Of a DNA stretch of 64,000 bases, positions 36,600-45,688 are shown piece by piece. The DNA lies in assembly GCF_023276435.1 (NCBI RefSeq), contig NZ_JALLPO010000024.1, forward strand, positions 93,350-157,349, in the 5' to 3' direction. A program made the position numbers and the translations under genes. The notes beneath the pieces are model-generated. The model had not been told where the DNA came from. It saw only the letters and a program-made list of their open reading frames with translations, and made no database searches. This DNA comes from Sphaerisporangium perillae. GTDB lineage: Bacteria; Actinomycetota; Actinomycetes; Streptosporangiales; Streptosporangiaceae. Each line of letters begins with the position of its first letter. Positions within the stretch are counted from its first letter, which is position 1.

Positions 36600-37927
36600 C
36601 GGGTCTCCTTCGTGAGGCCGAGGTGGTCGCGGAGGGTGGGGCCGGTGTAGTCGGCGCGGAAGACGCCCTTCTCCTGGAGCAGCGGGACGACCTTGTCGAC
36701 GAGGTCGTCCAGGCCGCCCGGAGTGAGGTGCGGGACGAAGATGAAACCGTCGGCCGCGTCGGCCTGCACGAAGGCGTCGATCTCGTCGGCCACCGACCGT
36801 GGCGTGCCGATGAAGGTCTGCGGCGCGGCCACCTCGATGACCAGCTCGCGGATGGACAGGTTCTTCTCCTGCGCCAAGGCCCGCCACTTGGCCGCTACCT
36901 CGCCCCGGTCCCGGCGGAACTGCGCGCGGCCCTTGGAGACCCCTTCGTCGAGATCGGGTTCGAGGTCGGGGAGCGGCCCGTCGGGGTCGTATCCCGACAG
37001 GTCGCGGCCCCAGACGCCCTCGACGAAGGCGAGCGCGGTCTGCGGGCTCACCTGCGCGCGGCGGATCTCGGCCGCGCGCTCGGCCGCCTCGGCGTCGGTG
37101 TCGCCCAGGACGTAGGTCACCGCCGGCAGGATCTTCAGCTCCTCCGGCCGCCGCCCGTACGCCGCGAGGCGGCGCTTGACGTCCCGGTAGAAGGCGCGGC
37201 CCTCGTCCAGCTTGCTGTGCCTGCTGAAGATCACGTCGGCGGTGGAGGCGGCGAACTCGCGGCCCTCCTCCGAGTCGCCGGCCTGGATGATGACCGGGTG
37301 GCCCTGCGGGCCGCGCGGGACGTTGAACCGGCCGGAGATGTCGAAGTGCCGGCCCTGGTGCCGGAACGGGGTGATGCCGCCGTGCCGGATGAACGCGCCG
37401 GTGCCGGGGTCGGCCGCGACCGCGTCGGGCGCCCAGGAGTCCCACAGCTCGCGGGCGGTCTGCAGGAACTCCGCGGCCCGGGTGTAGCGGTCGGCCTCCT
37501 CGAGGAAGCCGCCGCGCCGGAAGTTCTCGCCGGTGAACGCGTCGAAGCTGGTCACGACGTTCCAGGCGGCCCGGCCGCCGCTCAGATGGTCCAGTGACGC
37601 GAGGCGCCGGGCCACCTCGTACGGCTCGTTGAAGGTGGAGTTCACCGTGGCGGCCAGCCCGAGGTGCGTGGTGACGGCGGCCAGCGCCGACAGGACCGTG
37701 AGCGACTCGGGCCGCCCCACCACGTCCAGGTCGTGGATGCGGCCCTTCATCTCGCGCAGCCGCAGCCCTTCGGCGAGGAAGAAGAAGTCGAACTTGCCGC
37801 GTTCGGCGGTCCGGGCCAGGTACCGGAAGGAGTCGAAGTCGATCTGGCTGCCGGACCGGGGGTCGGACCACACGGTGGTGTTGTTGACGCCGGGGAAGTG
37901 CGCGGCGAGGTGGATCTGCTTGGTCAT
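36596..37927 (-). CDS. NtaA/SnaA/DszA-family monooxygenase
   Basis: A 443-residue protein. Family motifs: [90 protein letters not shown]. Full length. It lies directly after the ABC transporter ATPase with an ATGA overlap, supporting use of an imported sulfur compound. Related to the + strand enzyme at 49920. Confidence 0.92.
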   Translation of the reverse strand: MTKQIHLAAHFPGVNNTTVWSDPRSGSQIDFDSFRYLARTAERGKFDFFFLAEGLRLREMKGRIHDLDVVGRPESLTVLSALAAVTTHLGLAATVNSTFNEPYEVARRLASLDHLSGGRAAWNVVTSFDAFTGENFRRGGFLEEADRYTRAAEFLQTARELWDSWAPDAVAADPGTGAFIRHGGITPFRHQGRHFDISGRFNVPRGPQGHPVIIQAGDSEEGREFAASTADVIFSRHSKLDEGRAFYRDVKRRLAAYGRRPEELKILPAVTYVLGDTDAEAAERAAEIRRAQVSPQTALAFVEGVWGRDLSGYDPDGPLPDLEPDLDEGVSKGRAQFRRDRGEVAAKWRALAQEKNLSIRELVIEVAAPQTFIGTPRSVADEIDAFVQADAADGFIFVPHLTPGGLDDLVDKVVPLLQEKGVFRADYTGPTLRDHLGLTKETR

Positions 37928-39591
37928 GAGGCCTTCCTGACGGTGACTCCGGTGGCGGCGTCGATGCGGGGGACGGCGGCCAGCAGTTCCCGCGTGTAGC
38001 CGGCCCGGGGTTCGGTGAAGATCTGCCTGACGTCGCCGGACTCGACCACCCGGCCGTCCTTCATCACCAGGACGTGGTCGCTGACGTGGTGCACGACCCC
38101 GAGGTGGTGGGAGATGAACAGGTACGCGACGCCCAGCTCGGACTGCAGGTCGGCGAGCAGGTCGAGCACCTGCGCCTGGATCGAGACGTCGAGCGCGGAG
38201 ACCGGCTCGTCGCAGACGATCACGCGCGGGCGGGGCGCCAGCGCGCGGGCGATCGCGACCCGCTGCCGCTGGCCGCCGGACAGCCGCAGCGGGCGCCGCT
38301 CCAGCACGGAGGCGTCCAGGCCGACCTGTTCGAGCAGCTCGACGGCCCGGTCCCGCCTGGTCGCCCGAGGCTCGCCGCCGACGTCGAGCGCCTCCGCGAG
38401 GATGCGGCGCACGCTGAACCGCGGGTCGAAGGAGCTCAGCGGGTCCTGGTAGACGACCTGGATGTGGCGGCGAAGCTCACGCCGTTCCGTCGCCGTCAGC
38501 CCCTCCCACGGGCGGCCGTCGATCGCGACCGAGCCCGCGTCCGGCGCGAGCAGGCCGAGCACCAGACGGGCGGTCGTGGTCTTGCCCGAGCCGGACTCGC
38601 CGACGATGCCGAGCGTCCGCCCGGCACGCAGCTGGAACGACACCCCGTCGACGGCGGTCCGGCTCCGGAACCGTTTCACCAGGTCATGTGCCTCGATGAC
38701 GACCTCGCCCGGCGGCCGGGGCGGGATCGGCCGTGCGGGCTCACCCTCCAGGACCGAAAGGCGGGCGCCCTTGGCGTGCTCCATCGGCACGGCGGCCAGC
38801 AGCCGCCGGGTGTACGGGTGCTCCGGCTCGCTCAGCACCCTCCCGGCCGGACCGTCCTCGACGACCACGCCGTCCTTCATCACCAGCACCCGGTCGGCCA
38901 GCTCCGCCACCACCGCCAGGTCGTGGCTGATCAGCAGCAACGCCGTGCCGTCCCGCTTGCGCTCGGCCAGCAGCCGCAGGATCTGCGCCTGCACCGTGAC
39001 GTCCAGCGCGGTCGTCGGCTCGTCGGCGATCAGCAGCCGGGGGTGGCAGGCGATGGCCGAGGCGATCAGCGCGCGCTGCCGCAGCCCGCCGGACAGCTCA
39101 TGCGGGTACTGCCGGGCGCGCAGTTCGGGCTCGGGCACGCCCACCTCGCGCAACAGCTCTATGACCCGGCCGGCGGTCTCGGCGCGTGGGACGGCACGGT
39201 GCAGCCGCAGCGTCTCCGCGATCTCCTTGCCGACCGGCCGCAGCACGTCGAGCGAGACGAGCGCGTCCTGCAGGACGAAGCCGATGCGCCTGCCCCTGAT
39301 TGCCCGCCACTGCCGCTCCCGGTGGCCCGACGCGTCGACGCCCTCGACCCGGAAGGAGGTGGCGCGCACGCGGGCCTCGTCCCCGGTGAGACCGAGCAGG
39401 GTGCGGGCGGTGACGCTCTTGCCCGACCCCGACTCGCCCACGATGGCGACGCACTCGCCGGGGTGCACCGCGAACGACACGCCCCGCACGGCGTGGACCG
39501 GTCCGAAGGACACATGCAGGTCGGTGACTTCCACGATCGGCCCGGTCACGAGGTCCTCACTTTGTGCGGCCTCCACGATCGGCTCGGTCAT
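37924..39591 (-). CDS. ABC transporter, fused double ATPase (peptide/nickel type)
   Basis: A 555-residue protein with two complete ATPase halves. First: Walker A GESGSGKSV at 52-60, LSGGLRQRALIASAI, LLIADEPTTALDVTVQ. Second: GESGSGKTTTARLVLG near 335, LSGGQRQRVAIARAL, VIVCDEPVSALDVSIQ. Both are of the DppD/DppF kind. It powers the two permeases upstream. The start at ATG 39591 is fixed by the ATGA overlap with the permease stop. Confidence 0.93.
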   Translation of the reverse strand: MTEPIVEAAQSEDLVTGPIVEVTDLHVSFGPVHAVRGVSFAVHPGECVAIVGESGSGKSVTARTLLGLTGDEARVRATSFRVEGVDASGHRERQWRAIRGRRIGFVLQDALVSLDVLRPVGKEIAETLRLHRAVPRAETAGRVIELLREVGVPEPELRARQYPHELSGGLRQRALIASAIACHPRLLIADEPTTALDVTVQAQILRLLAERKRDGTALLLISHDLAVVAELADRVLVMKDGVVVEDGPAGRVLSEPEHPYTRRLLAAVPMEHAKGARLSVLEGEPARPIPPRPPGEVVIEAHDLVKRFRSRTAVDGVSFQLRAGRTLGIVGESGSGKTTTARLVLGLLAPDAGSVAIDGRPWEGLTATERRELRRHIQVVYQDPLSSFDPRFSVRRILAEALDVGGEPRATRRDRAVELLEQVGLDASVLERRPLRLSGGQRQRVAIARALAPRPRVIVCDEPVSALDVSIQAQVLDLLADLQSELGVAYLFISHHLGVVHHVSDHVLVMKDGRVVESGDVRQIFTEPRAGYTRELLAAVPRIDAATGVTVRKAS

Positions 39592-40436
39592 GAGGTCCCC
39601 CCTTCCGCCAGTCGCCGCAGGTGACGGCCGACGACGGTGATCGACAGCACGGTGAGGGTGATCGCCACCCCAGGGAAGATCGCGATCCACCACGCGACCG
39701 AGAAGTAGTCGCGACCGGCGGAGAGCATCGCCCCCCACTCCGGCGCGGGCGGTTGCGGCCCGAGCCCGAGATAGCTCAGCGAGGCCGCCGCGACCAGGGC
39801 GGTCCCGACCTCGATGGTCGCGAGCACGAGCAGCGGCGCGAACGCGTTCGGCAGGACGTGCCGCAGGATGATCCGCCTCCGCGTCAGCCCCAGGGAGGTG
39901 GCCGCCTCCACGTAGCCGGCGTGCCGGATCACCATCGTCTGGGCGCGGACCAGCCGGGCATAGCTGGGGGCCGTGTAGAGCGCGATGGCGAAGATCACGT
40001 TCAGGGTGCCCGGCCCGGCGACCGTGATCACCAGCAGCGCGAGCAGCAGGGTGGGCAGTGCCAGCAGCACCTCGACCAGGCGCATGACCACCTCGTCGAG
40101 CACTCGGCCGCCGAGCGCGGCCAGCAGGCCCAGCGCGGTGCCCGCCGCGACCGCCAGGGCGGTGGCGCCGAGGCCTGCCAGCAGCGACGGCGCGGCCCCG
40201 AAGACGATGCGGGTGAAGACGTCGCGCCCGTTCGCGTCGGTGCCGAGCAGGTGCGCCGGGCTCGGGCCCCGCAGGGCGGCGAGCGCGTCCGCCGCGTCCG
40301 GCGTCCCCGGCGCGACCACGCCGGGCGCGATCGCGGCGACGGTGACCACGGTGAGGAACAGCGCCGCCGCCCACACCCCCGGCCGCGGGACTGCGCGCGG
40401 GCGTCCCGCGCCGATCGTGATGACGGCGGTGCTCAC
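39588..40436 (-). CDS. ABC transporter permease (DppC-type)
   Basis: A 282-residue integral membrane protein with about six helices. It has LLGTDANGRDVFTRIVFGA in the N-terminal region and EAATSLGLTRRRIILRHVLP as the ATPase-coupling (EAA) loop. The GTG start overlaps the preceding permease stop (GTGA). Confidence 0.92.
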   Translation of the reverse strand: MSTAVITIGAGRPRAVPRPGVWAAALFLTVVTVAAIAPGVVAPGTPDAADALAALRGPSPAHLLGTDANGRDVFTRIVFGAAPSLLAGLGATALAVAAGTALGLLAALGGRVLDEVVMRLVEVLLALPTLLLALLVITVAGPGTLNVIFAIALYTAPSYARLVRAQTMVIRHAGYVEAATSLGLTRRRIILRHVLPNAFAPLLVLATIEVGTALVAAASLSYLGLGPQPPAPEWGAMLSAGRDYFSVAWWIAIFPGVAITLTVLSITVVGRHLRRLAEGGTS

Positions 40437-41356
40437 GCGGCACCTCGCAGCCGGGGATCGACGACGAGGTAGAGCAGGTCGATCAGGATGTTGACGACGA
40501 CGTACAGGACCGCGGTGATCAGGACGACGCCCATCACGACCGGCAGGTCCTTCCCGGTCACGGCGGCCAGGGTGAGCTGGCCGATGCCCTGGCGGGAGAA
40601 GATCTGCTCGACCGCGACCATGCCGCCCAGCAGCAGGCCGACGACCCAGCCCAGCAGGGTGATCGCCGGCACCAGCGCGTGCCTGAGCGCGTGCTTGAGC
40701 CGTACGCCGAGGTCGGACATCCCCCTGGAGCGGGCGGTGAGGACGAAGGGTTCGTCCAGGATCAGCTCCAGGTTCTCCCGCATCATCTGGGTGAGCATGG
40801 TGGTGATCGGGATGGCGACCGCGATCATCGGCAGGAACAGGCCGGAGAACCCGTCGCCGCCGGCCGCGGGGAACCAGCCGAGCTGGAAGGAGAAGACGGT
40901 CAGCAGCAGGATGGCCGTCCAGAACGTCGGGATGGAGACCCCGACGAGCTCCAGGCCGGAGGACAGGCCGCGGATCCAGCGCGCCCGCCGGGCCGTCAGC
41001 ACCGCGAGCGTGGTCGACACCACGACCGCGAAGACCAGAGCGCTCGCGGTGAGCTGCACCGAGGCCCCGAGCTGCGCGCCGATCGCCGACGCGACCGACT
41101 CGTGCAACTGGTAGGACTGCCCGAGGTCGCCGCGGAGCACCCGGCCGAGATAGGTCGCGTACTGGACCGGCAGCGGCCGGTCGAGCCCGTAGTCCGCGAT
41201 GATCTGGGCTCGGACCTCCGGTGTCACGATGGAGCTGCCGATGAGGACATCGGCCACGTTCCCCGGCGTGAGATGCAGGGCGGTGAACGACACCGTCACC
41301 GCCCCCCACAGGACCAGGAGCGAGGTGCCGAGCCTGGTCAGGACCCGGCGGGTCAT
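40433..41356 (-). CDS. ABC transporter permease (DppB-type)
   Basis: A 307-residue membrane protein. The N-terminal helix is LGTSLLVLWGAVTVSFTALH, then DYGLDRPLPVQYATYLGRVL and the coupling loop LTARSRGMSDLGVRLKHALR. ATG 41356 overlaps the binding-protein stop (ATGA). Confidence 0.92.
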   Translation of the reverse strand: MTRRVLTRLGTSLLVLWGAVTVSFTALHLTPGNVADVLIGSSIVTPEVRAQIIADYGLDRPLPVQYATYLGRVLRGDLGQSYQLHESVASAIGAQLGASVQLTASALVFAVVVSTTLAVLTARRARWIRGLSSGLELVGVSIPTFWTAILLLTVFSFQLGWFPAAGGDGFSGLFLPMIAVAIPITTMLTQMMRENLELILDEPFVLTARSRGMSDLGVRLKHALRHALVPAITLLGWVVGLLLGGMVAVEQIFSRQGIGQLTLAAVTGKDLPVVMGVVLITAVLYVVVNILIDLLYLVVDPRLRGAA

Positions 41357-43002
41357 GCCTTCGACACCCATGCGTCGTAGAAGGTCGGGTACGCCTGCGG
41401 CTCCCAGCCGATGTCGTGCGCCGTCCTGGACACGCCCAGCAGGTAGGTGAAGACGTACACCGGGAAGACCGCCGCGTCGGCGTTGACCTTCCGCTGGACC
41501 CGGGTGTACAACTCCGATCGCTTGGCCAGGTCGGTGGTGGCCAGCGCGTCGCTCAGCCAGCCGTCGACCTCGGCGTCGTCGTAGCGGGAGAGATTCTGGC
41601 CGAACAGCGCGCCGCTGGGGATGTTGGAGATGGCGAACAGGTTGCGCAGGGCGTCGCCGTCCGCGCGCTGCCAGCTGAAGTCGACCAGGTCGTAGTCGCC
41701 CGAGAGGGCCTTGGGCACGAAATCGTTCGGCGTGACGTCGTCGAAACGGACCTCGATGCCGATCTTCTTGGCCTCCGCCTGCACCTGCTCGGCGAGCGTG
41801 CCACGCTGCTCCCTGGCGAACGACTTCAGGAACGGCCAGTGGACCGTCAGGCGCGTGCCGTCCTTGGTGCGGTAGCCCGCCGCGTCGCGTCCGGTCCAGC
41901 CCGCCTCGTCGAGCAGCCGCCCGGCCGCCGCCGGGTCGTACTTCCACTGCGTCTCGGTGTTCTTGTCGTAGCCGAGGGTCGCGGGGGAGATGGGGCTGAA
42001 CGCGGGGGTGAAGGCGCCGAAGTACAGCTGCTGGACGATCGTGGCGAAGTCGATGCCGTCCCGGAAGGCCTGCCGGACCTTCGCGTCGGCGAACACGCCC
42101 TTGGCGGTGTTGGGGAAGTAGTTGTAGTTGCCGCCAGGAGCCTGCCGCCTGAGGATGGCGAGTTTGGGGTCGGCCTCGACCTGCTTGACGTTGACCGGCG
42201 GGACGCTGGCGATCGCGTCGATCTGGCCGCTGGTCAGCGCCCCGAGCCGGACCGAGTCCTCGGTCAGGATCTTGAACTCCAGCCTCTGCAGATACGCCGC
42301 CCCCGTGTGCTTGGCCCCCTCGGGGCCCCAGCCGTAGCCGGCGTTGCGGTGGTAGGTGATGCCCTGGTGCGGGATGAAGGCGTCGATCACGAAGGGCCCG
42401 GTCCCGACCACCTTCTTGGCCAGAGCCTCGGGCCCCGCGGCCAGCGACTTCGGTGACTGGATCCCGAAGTACGCGGTGGCGAGCGCCGCCAGGAACGGGG
42501 AGTACGGCTTGGAGAACGACACCTCGGCGGTGAGGTCGTCGACGACCTTGGTCCCCTTGTACGGGCCGAAGGCGGCGGCCGCGAGCTGCGACTTGGTCTT
42601 GGGGTCGACGATGTGGTCCAGGTTCACCTTGACCGCCGCCGCGTCGAAGGCCCCGCCGTCACTGAACTTCACGCCTTCGCGCAGCTTGAAGGTGTAGGTC
42701 TTCCCATCCGGGGAGATCTTCCAGGAGGTCGCGAGCCAGGGGTGGATCTGGCCCTTGTCGTCGAGCGAGACCAGCGAATCGAGCACCGGCCGGGTGAACA
42801 GTCCGGTGACGTCCTGCGGGCTGGCGTGCGGGTCCAGGTTCTGCGGCTCGGTGTTGACGCCGAAGATCAGGGTCCCGCCCGCGACGGGAGCGCCCGCCTG
42901 TTCGGGGGCCGGGGTCGTCGCGGGGGAACCGCCGCAGGCGGTCAGGGCGATGAGGGGGAAGGCGGCCAGTCCCGCGATGAGGGGTCTGCGGACGTGGAGC
43001 AA
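41353..43002 (-). CDS. ABC transporter substrate-binding lipoprotein (family 5)
   Basis: A 549-residue protein. The TTG at 43002 is preferred: it has GGAAAAGGTGA upstream and gives a clean lipoprotein signal (PLIAGLAAFPLIALTACGGS, Cys at about 23). A longer open frame to 43122 lacks this logic. The mature part has the peptide-binding-protein pattern (GTLIFGVNTEPQNLDPHASP, KTYTFKLREGVKFSDG). The placement with TauD-like and LLM enzymes points to an organosulfur ligand rather than peptides, which is inference. Confidence 0.9.
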   Translation of the reverse strand: MLHVRRPLIAGLAAFPLIALTACGGSPATTPAPEQAGAPVAGGTLIFGVNTEPQNLDPHASPQDVTGLFTRPVLDSLVSLDDKGQIHPWLATSWKISPDGKTYTFKLREGVKFSDGGAFDAAAVKVNLDHIVDPKTKSQLAAAAFGPYKGTKVVDDLTAEVSFSKPYSPFLAALATAYFGIQSPKSLAAGPEALAKKVVGTGPFVIDAFIPHQGITYHRNAGYGWGPEGAKHTGAAYLQRLEFKILTEDSVRLGALTSGQIDAIASVPPVNVKQVEADPKLAILRRQAPGGNYNYFPNTAKGVFADAKVRQAFRDGIDFATIVQQLYFGAFTPAFSPISPATLGYDKNTETQWKYDPAAAGRLLDEAGWTGRDAAGYRTKDGTRLTVHWPFLKSFAREQRGTLAEQVQAEAKKIGIEVRFDDVTPNDFVPKALSGDYDLVDFSWQRADGDALRNLFAISNIPSGALFGQNLSRYDDAEVDGWLSDALATTDLAKRSELYTRVQRKVNADAAVFPVYVFTYLLGVSRTAHDIGWEPQAYPTFYDAWVSKA

Positions 43003-43087
43003 AGGTTCACCTTTTCCGGCGCCGATGGAGCGGGGTGAGGGGGGCGGGGACCCGCGGGCCCCCCGCCCCGGTCGGGCGAAGCCTCCG

Positions 43088-44044
43088 TCAGGCGACGACG
43101 AGGGCTTCGGCGGTGAACTCACGTCCGGCGATGATCTCGGAGACGAACCCGTCGGGGCCGACGGGCCGGTCTCCGATCAGGGTGACGCGGTGCAGGGTCC
43201 GCTCGACGTCGAGGTGGTCGAGGTCGGTCGGGGCCAGGTGGGCGGTGGCGCGGTTGTCCCAGAAGGCGACGCTGCCCGGCTCCCAGCGGAAGCGGACGGT
43301 GTACTCCGGGCGGGTGATCTGCTCGTAGAGCAGGTCCAGGAGGCGCCGGCTCTCCTGGGGGGACAGGCCGACGATGCGGTCGGTGAAGCCGGGGTTGACG
43401 AACAGGGCCCGCTCGCCGGTCTCCGGGTGGACCCGTACCACGGGGTGCACGGAGATCAGCAGGTTGTCGTTGATCCGCTTGGCGTACTTCCCGTCCTCCC
43501 CGGTGGCCTGGTACCCGGCCAGGAAGCGGTGCTCGGCGCGCAGCCCGTCGACGAACCGCCGCAGCGGCTCCGACAAGCCCTCGTAGGCGGCCACCAGGTT
43601 GGTCCACTGGGTGTCGCCGCCGAAGGACGGGACGGTCTCGGCACGCAGGATCGAGGCGGTGGGCGGGTTGACGGCGGCGGTGACGTCGGTGTGCCAGCCG
43701 GAGTAGTAGGAGTACTGCCGCTTGCGGTAGAGCTCGCGGAAGTCCGAGCCGTACCGTTCCTCGTACCGGCGCGGGTCGATGGTGAGGATCTGCGGGAACT
43801 CCTGCGGCGGCGCGTCCTCGTGCGGGTGGGCGTGGGTCAGCTCGCCGAACTGGCGGGCGAAGGCGATCTGCGCGGCGTGGTCCAGGGTCTGGCCGCGGAA
43901 GAACACGACCTTGTGCGCGAGCAGGGCCTGGCGGATCTCCTGGGCCGTGGACGGGTCCAGCGGGTGGGAGATGTCGATGCCCCTGATATCGGCGCCGATG
44001 TGCCCGGCGACGCGCCGGACGTCGAGGGTGGTGGTCGATGGCAT
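43088..44044 (-). CDS. TauD/TfdA-family Fe(II)/2-oxoglutarate dioxygenase
   Basis: A 318-residue protein. Iron ligands: H118 and D120 in SGWHTDVTAAV, with the distal His in DNRATAHLAPTDL (about 265), then RTLHRVTLIGD carrying the 2-oxoglutarate-binding Arg. Members release sulfite from taurine, alkylsulfonates or alkylsulfates. First structural gene of the - strand sulfur operon, behind GGAGG and downstream of a leader peptide. ATG 44044 is chosen from the ribosome site; the longer frame lacks one. Confidence 0.9.
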   Translation of the reverse strand: MPSTTTLDVRRVAGHIGADIRGIDISHPLDPSTAQEIRQALLAHKVVFFRGQTLDHAAQIAFARQFGELTHAHPHEDAPPQEFPQILTIDPRRYEERYGSDFRELYRKRQYSYYSGWHTDVTAAVNPPTASILRAETVPSFGGDTQWTNLVAAYEGLSEPLRRFVDGLRAEHRFLAGYQATGEDGKYAKRINDNLLISVHPVVRVHPETGERALFVNPGFTDRIVGLSPQESRRLLDLLYEQITRPEYTVRFRWEPGSVAFWDNRATAHLAPTDLDHLDVERTLHRVTLIGDRPVGPDGFVSEIIAGREFTAEALVVA

Positions 44045-44085
44045 GTGAAGGCCTCCATGAGCTCTGATGTCACCGGACGTTCCTT

Positions 44086-44121
44086 GCGCCCGGCACGGAC
44101 GGCGCGGGGCCGGTAGGGCGC
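44086..44121 (-). promoter_or_regulatory. Stem-loop between leader peptide and dioxygenase gene
   Basis: Outer arms GCGCCC (44086-44091) and GGGCGC (44116-44121) enclose a second CCGGC/GCCGG pair. There is no U-tract, so it is not a simple intrinsic terminator. It lies 35 bases after the leader stop and before the dioxygenase ribosome site, as expected for an attenuator acting on translation or Rho access. Confidence 0.5.
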
Positions 44122-44155
44122 GCACCGGGGGAGCGGGGGCGGCGGGACCCGTAGG

Positions 44156-44236
44156 TCACCGCATGGCACAGAGCGCGCTCGCCTGCCGTCTGAGGTCGAC
44201 GTGGAGGCGGGCCACCAGAAGCTCGCTGCTACTCAC
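44156..44236 (-). CDS. Leaderless sulfur-operon leader peptide (HVDLRRQASALC type)
   Basis: A 26-residue ORF: GTG start, MSSSELLVARL then HVDLRRQASALCAMR, TGA. It carries the conserved HVDLxRxASAxC signature of actinobacterial putative leader peptides found ahead of sulfur-assimilation operons. The start codon is within a base of the predicted transcription start, so the mRNA should be leaderless. The Cys codon lies three codons from the stop, fitting ribosome stalling when cysteine is scarce. Confidence 0.85.
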   Translation of the reverse strand: MSSSELLVARLHVDLRRQASALCAMR

Positions 44237-44243
44237 ATCTCCG

Positions 44244-44272
44244 ACATTGAACGACATTCCCCTATAAGTCAA
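44244..44272 (-). promoter_or_regulatory. Promoter of the - strand sulfur operon
   Basis: On the - strand: TTGACT (44272-44267), 17-base spacer, CAATGT (44249-44244). The -35 lies inside the inverted repeat CCCTAT-TGACTT-ATAGGG, a possible operator. The +1 predicted near 44237 coincides with the leader-peptide GTG. Confidence 0.7.
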
Positions 44273-44278
44273 TAGGGA

Positions 44279-44640
44279 TTACATGAATTCGCGCCGAGGG
44301 CCGGCCGCCCCTGCCCCTGCCGTGCGGCAGGGGCAGCGGTCAGGCCTGGGCCAGCGGGCGAACACCGGGAGCAGCATCAGCCCCGCGCCGTGGGCCGAGG
44401 ACATCAGGAACGACCAGGCGGTCAGCTGCGGCAGGGACAGCCGCATGCCCACCCAGCGGAAGTGCCGCGTGGACAGCAGCCGCCACAGGCCGAACCCGAC
44501 CAGCGCCACACCGCCGCCGATCGACAGCGCCGTGCTCGTCACCAGCGAGCCGGTGAGGCCGGCCGCGATCGCGACCAGCGCCACCGAGGCGAGGTGCCCG
44601 GCCGCGATCAATAGGTAATGCCCCGTCTGGCGCCGGGAGC
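44279..44640 (-). pseudogene. Membrane-protein gene remnant
   Basis: Only a middle piece of a small integral membrane protein can be read: AAGHLASVALVAIAAGLTG, ALVGFGLWRLL, RWVGMRLSLPQLTAWSFLM and SSAHGAGLMLLPVF. The pattern resembles a family of actinobacterial proteins of about 200 residues with a conserved WSFLMxxxHGAG segment. Both ends are missing. The 5' part runs into the GpgS gene, and after LLPVF the frame is filler up to TAA 44279. Probably decayed. Confidence 0.5.
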
Positions 44641-44660
44641 GCCGCCGCGGAGGTGCTCGA

Positions 44661-45608
44661 TCAGTGGTAGCGGTACTGGGGGAGCGACAGCATCGGCGGA
44701 CGCTCCCCGACCGTGACGTCCTGGTCGAGCGCGTCATGTCCCGACGCGCTCCGGCGGAACTGCGTGAGCGTCGCCGAGGGCGTCCGCCACGGTGTGATGA
44801 CCTTCTGGCGTTCCAGGCGGGACCAGGCGGTCTGCATGATCTGCCCGGCCATCCGGCCCAGCGCGTCGGTGGACTGGTGGGAGTGGACGCGGCGGCCGAG
44901 GTCCACCTGGGCCAGCCCGTCCAGGCCGACGAGGTCGAGCAGGTCGATCAGGAGTGCCAGCTCCACGCCGTACCCCGTGACGAACGGCACCCGCTCGAGC
45001 GCGCTCCGGCGCCCGGCGTACTCCCCGGCGAGGGGCTGGACGAATCCGGCGAGCCGCGGCCAGTGCATGTTGAGCAGCGGACGTGCGACCAGCTCGGTCA
45101 CCCGCCCGCCGCTGTGCTGCAGGTCTTCAAGGGGCCGGTCGTAGCAGCCCTTGACGTACATGATGGACGGGCTGGTCAGCAGCGGGCCCAGCAACCCGGT
45201 GACGAACGACGTCTCGAACTCGCGCAGGTCGGCGTCGATGAAGACCAGGATGTCGCCGGAGGTCACCGCGAGCGACTTCCATAACGCCTCGCCCTTGCCC
45301 TCGAAGGGGTCCAGGTGGCAGAGGATCTCGTCCTGGGCGAAGACCTTCGCCCCTGCCTGCACGGCTTCCGCCGCGGTGTCGTCGGTGGAGCGCGAGTCGA
45401 TGACGATGAGCTCGTCGACGAGCGGCACGCCTTCCACGAGATCCCGGCGGATGGCGGAGACGATGCGGCCAACCGTGCCCGCCTCGTCGCGGGCCGGGAG
45501 CACCACGCTGATCCTCGTGTCGCCCTTGGCGGCGAGCAGGGTGGCGACCGGCCAGTCGGCCGAGGCAGTCGTGCGGCTCAGAAGCCAAGCCTCCACCTCA
45601 GGCAGCAC
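44661..45608 (-). CDS. gpgS: Glucosyl-3-phosphoglycerate synthase
   Basis: A 315-residue GT-A glycosyltransferase that joins glucose from a sugar nucleotide to 3-phosphoglycerate, for glucosylglycerate or methylglucose polysaccharide. Motifs: ISVVLPARDEAGTVGRIVSA, LIVIDSRSTDDTAAEA, GKGEALWKSL, the DxD in VFIDADLREFETSFVTGLLG, and PFVTGYGVELALLIDLL. GTG 45608 is preferred over an upstream TTG (45626) because AGGAGAGG lies seven bases before it. Confidence 0.88.
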   Translation of the reverse strand: MLPEVEAWLLSRTTASADWPVATLLAAKGDTRISVVLPARDEAGTVGRIVSAIRRDLVEGVPLVDELIVIDSRSTDDTAAEAVQAGAKVFAQDEILCHLDPFEGKGEALWKSLAVTSGDILVFIDADLREFETSFVTGLLGPLLTSPSIMYVKGCYDRPLEDLQHSGGRVTELVARPLLNMHWPRLAGFVQPLAGEYAGRRSALERVPFVTGYGVELALLIDLLDLVGLDGLAQVDLGRRVHSHQSTDALGRMAGQIMQTAWSRLERQKVITPWRTPSATLTQFRRSASGHDALDQDVTVGERPPMLSLPQYRYH

Positions 45609-45688
45609 ACACGGCCCTCTCCTCAACTCCAGACTCGACGCTCTTCACCTTATGGCGTGTGCGATGGGTGCCGGAGCGTCGTGCGGTT

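Noticed and set aside
36596..37927. Dibenzothiophene desulfurisation (dsz) operon
   Set aside because: The NtaA/DszA-type enzymes match that family broadly, but DszB and DszC-type genes are missing and transporter plus TauD fit general organosulfur scavenging better.
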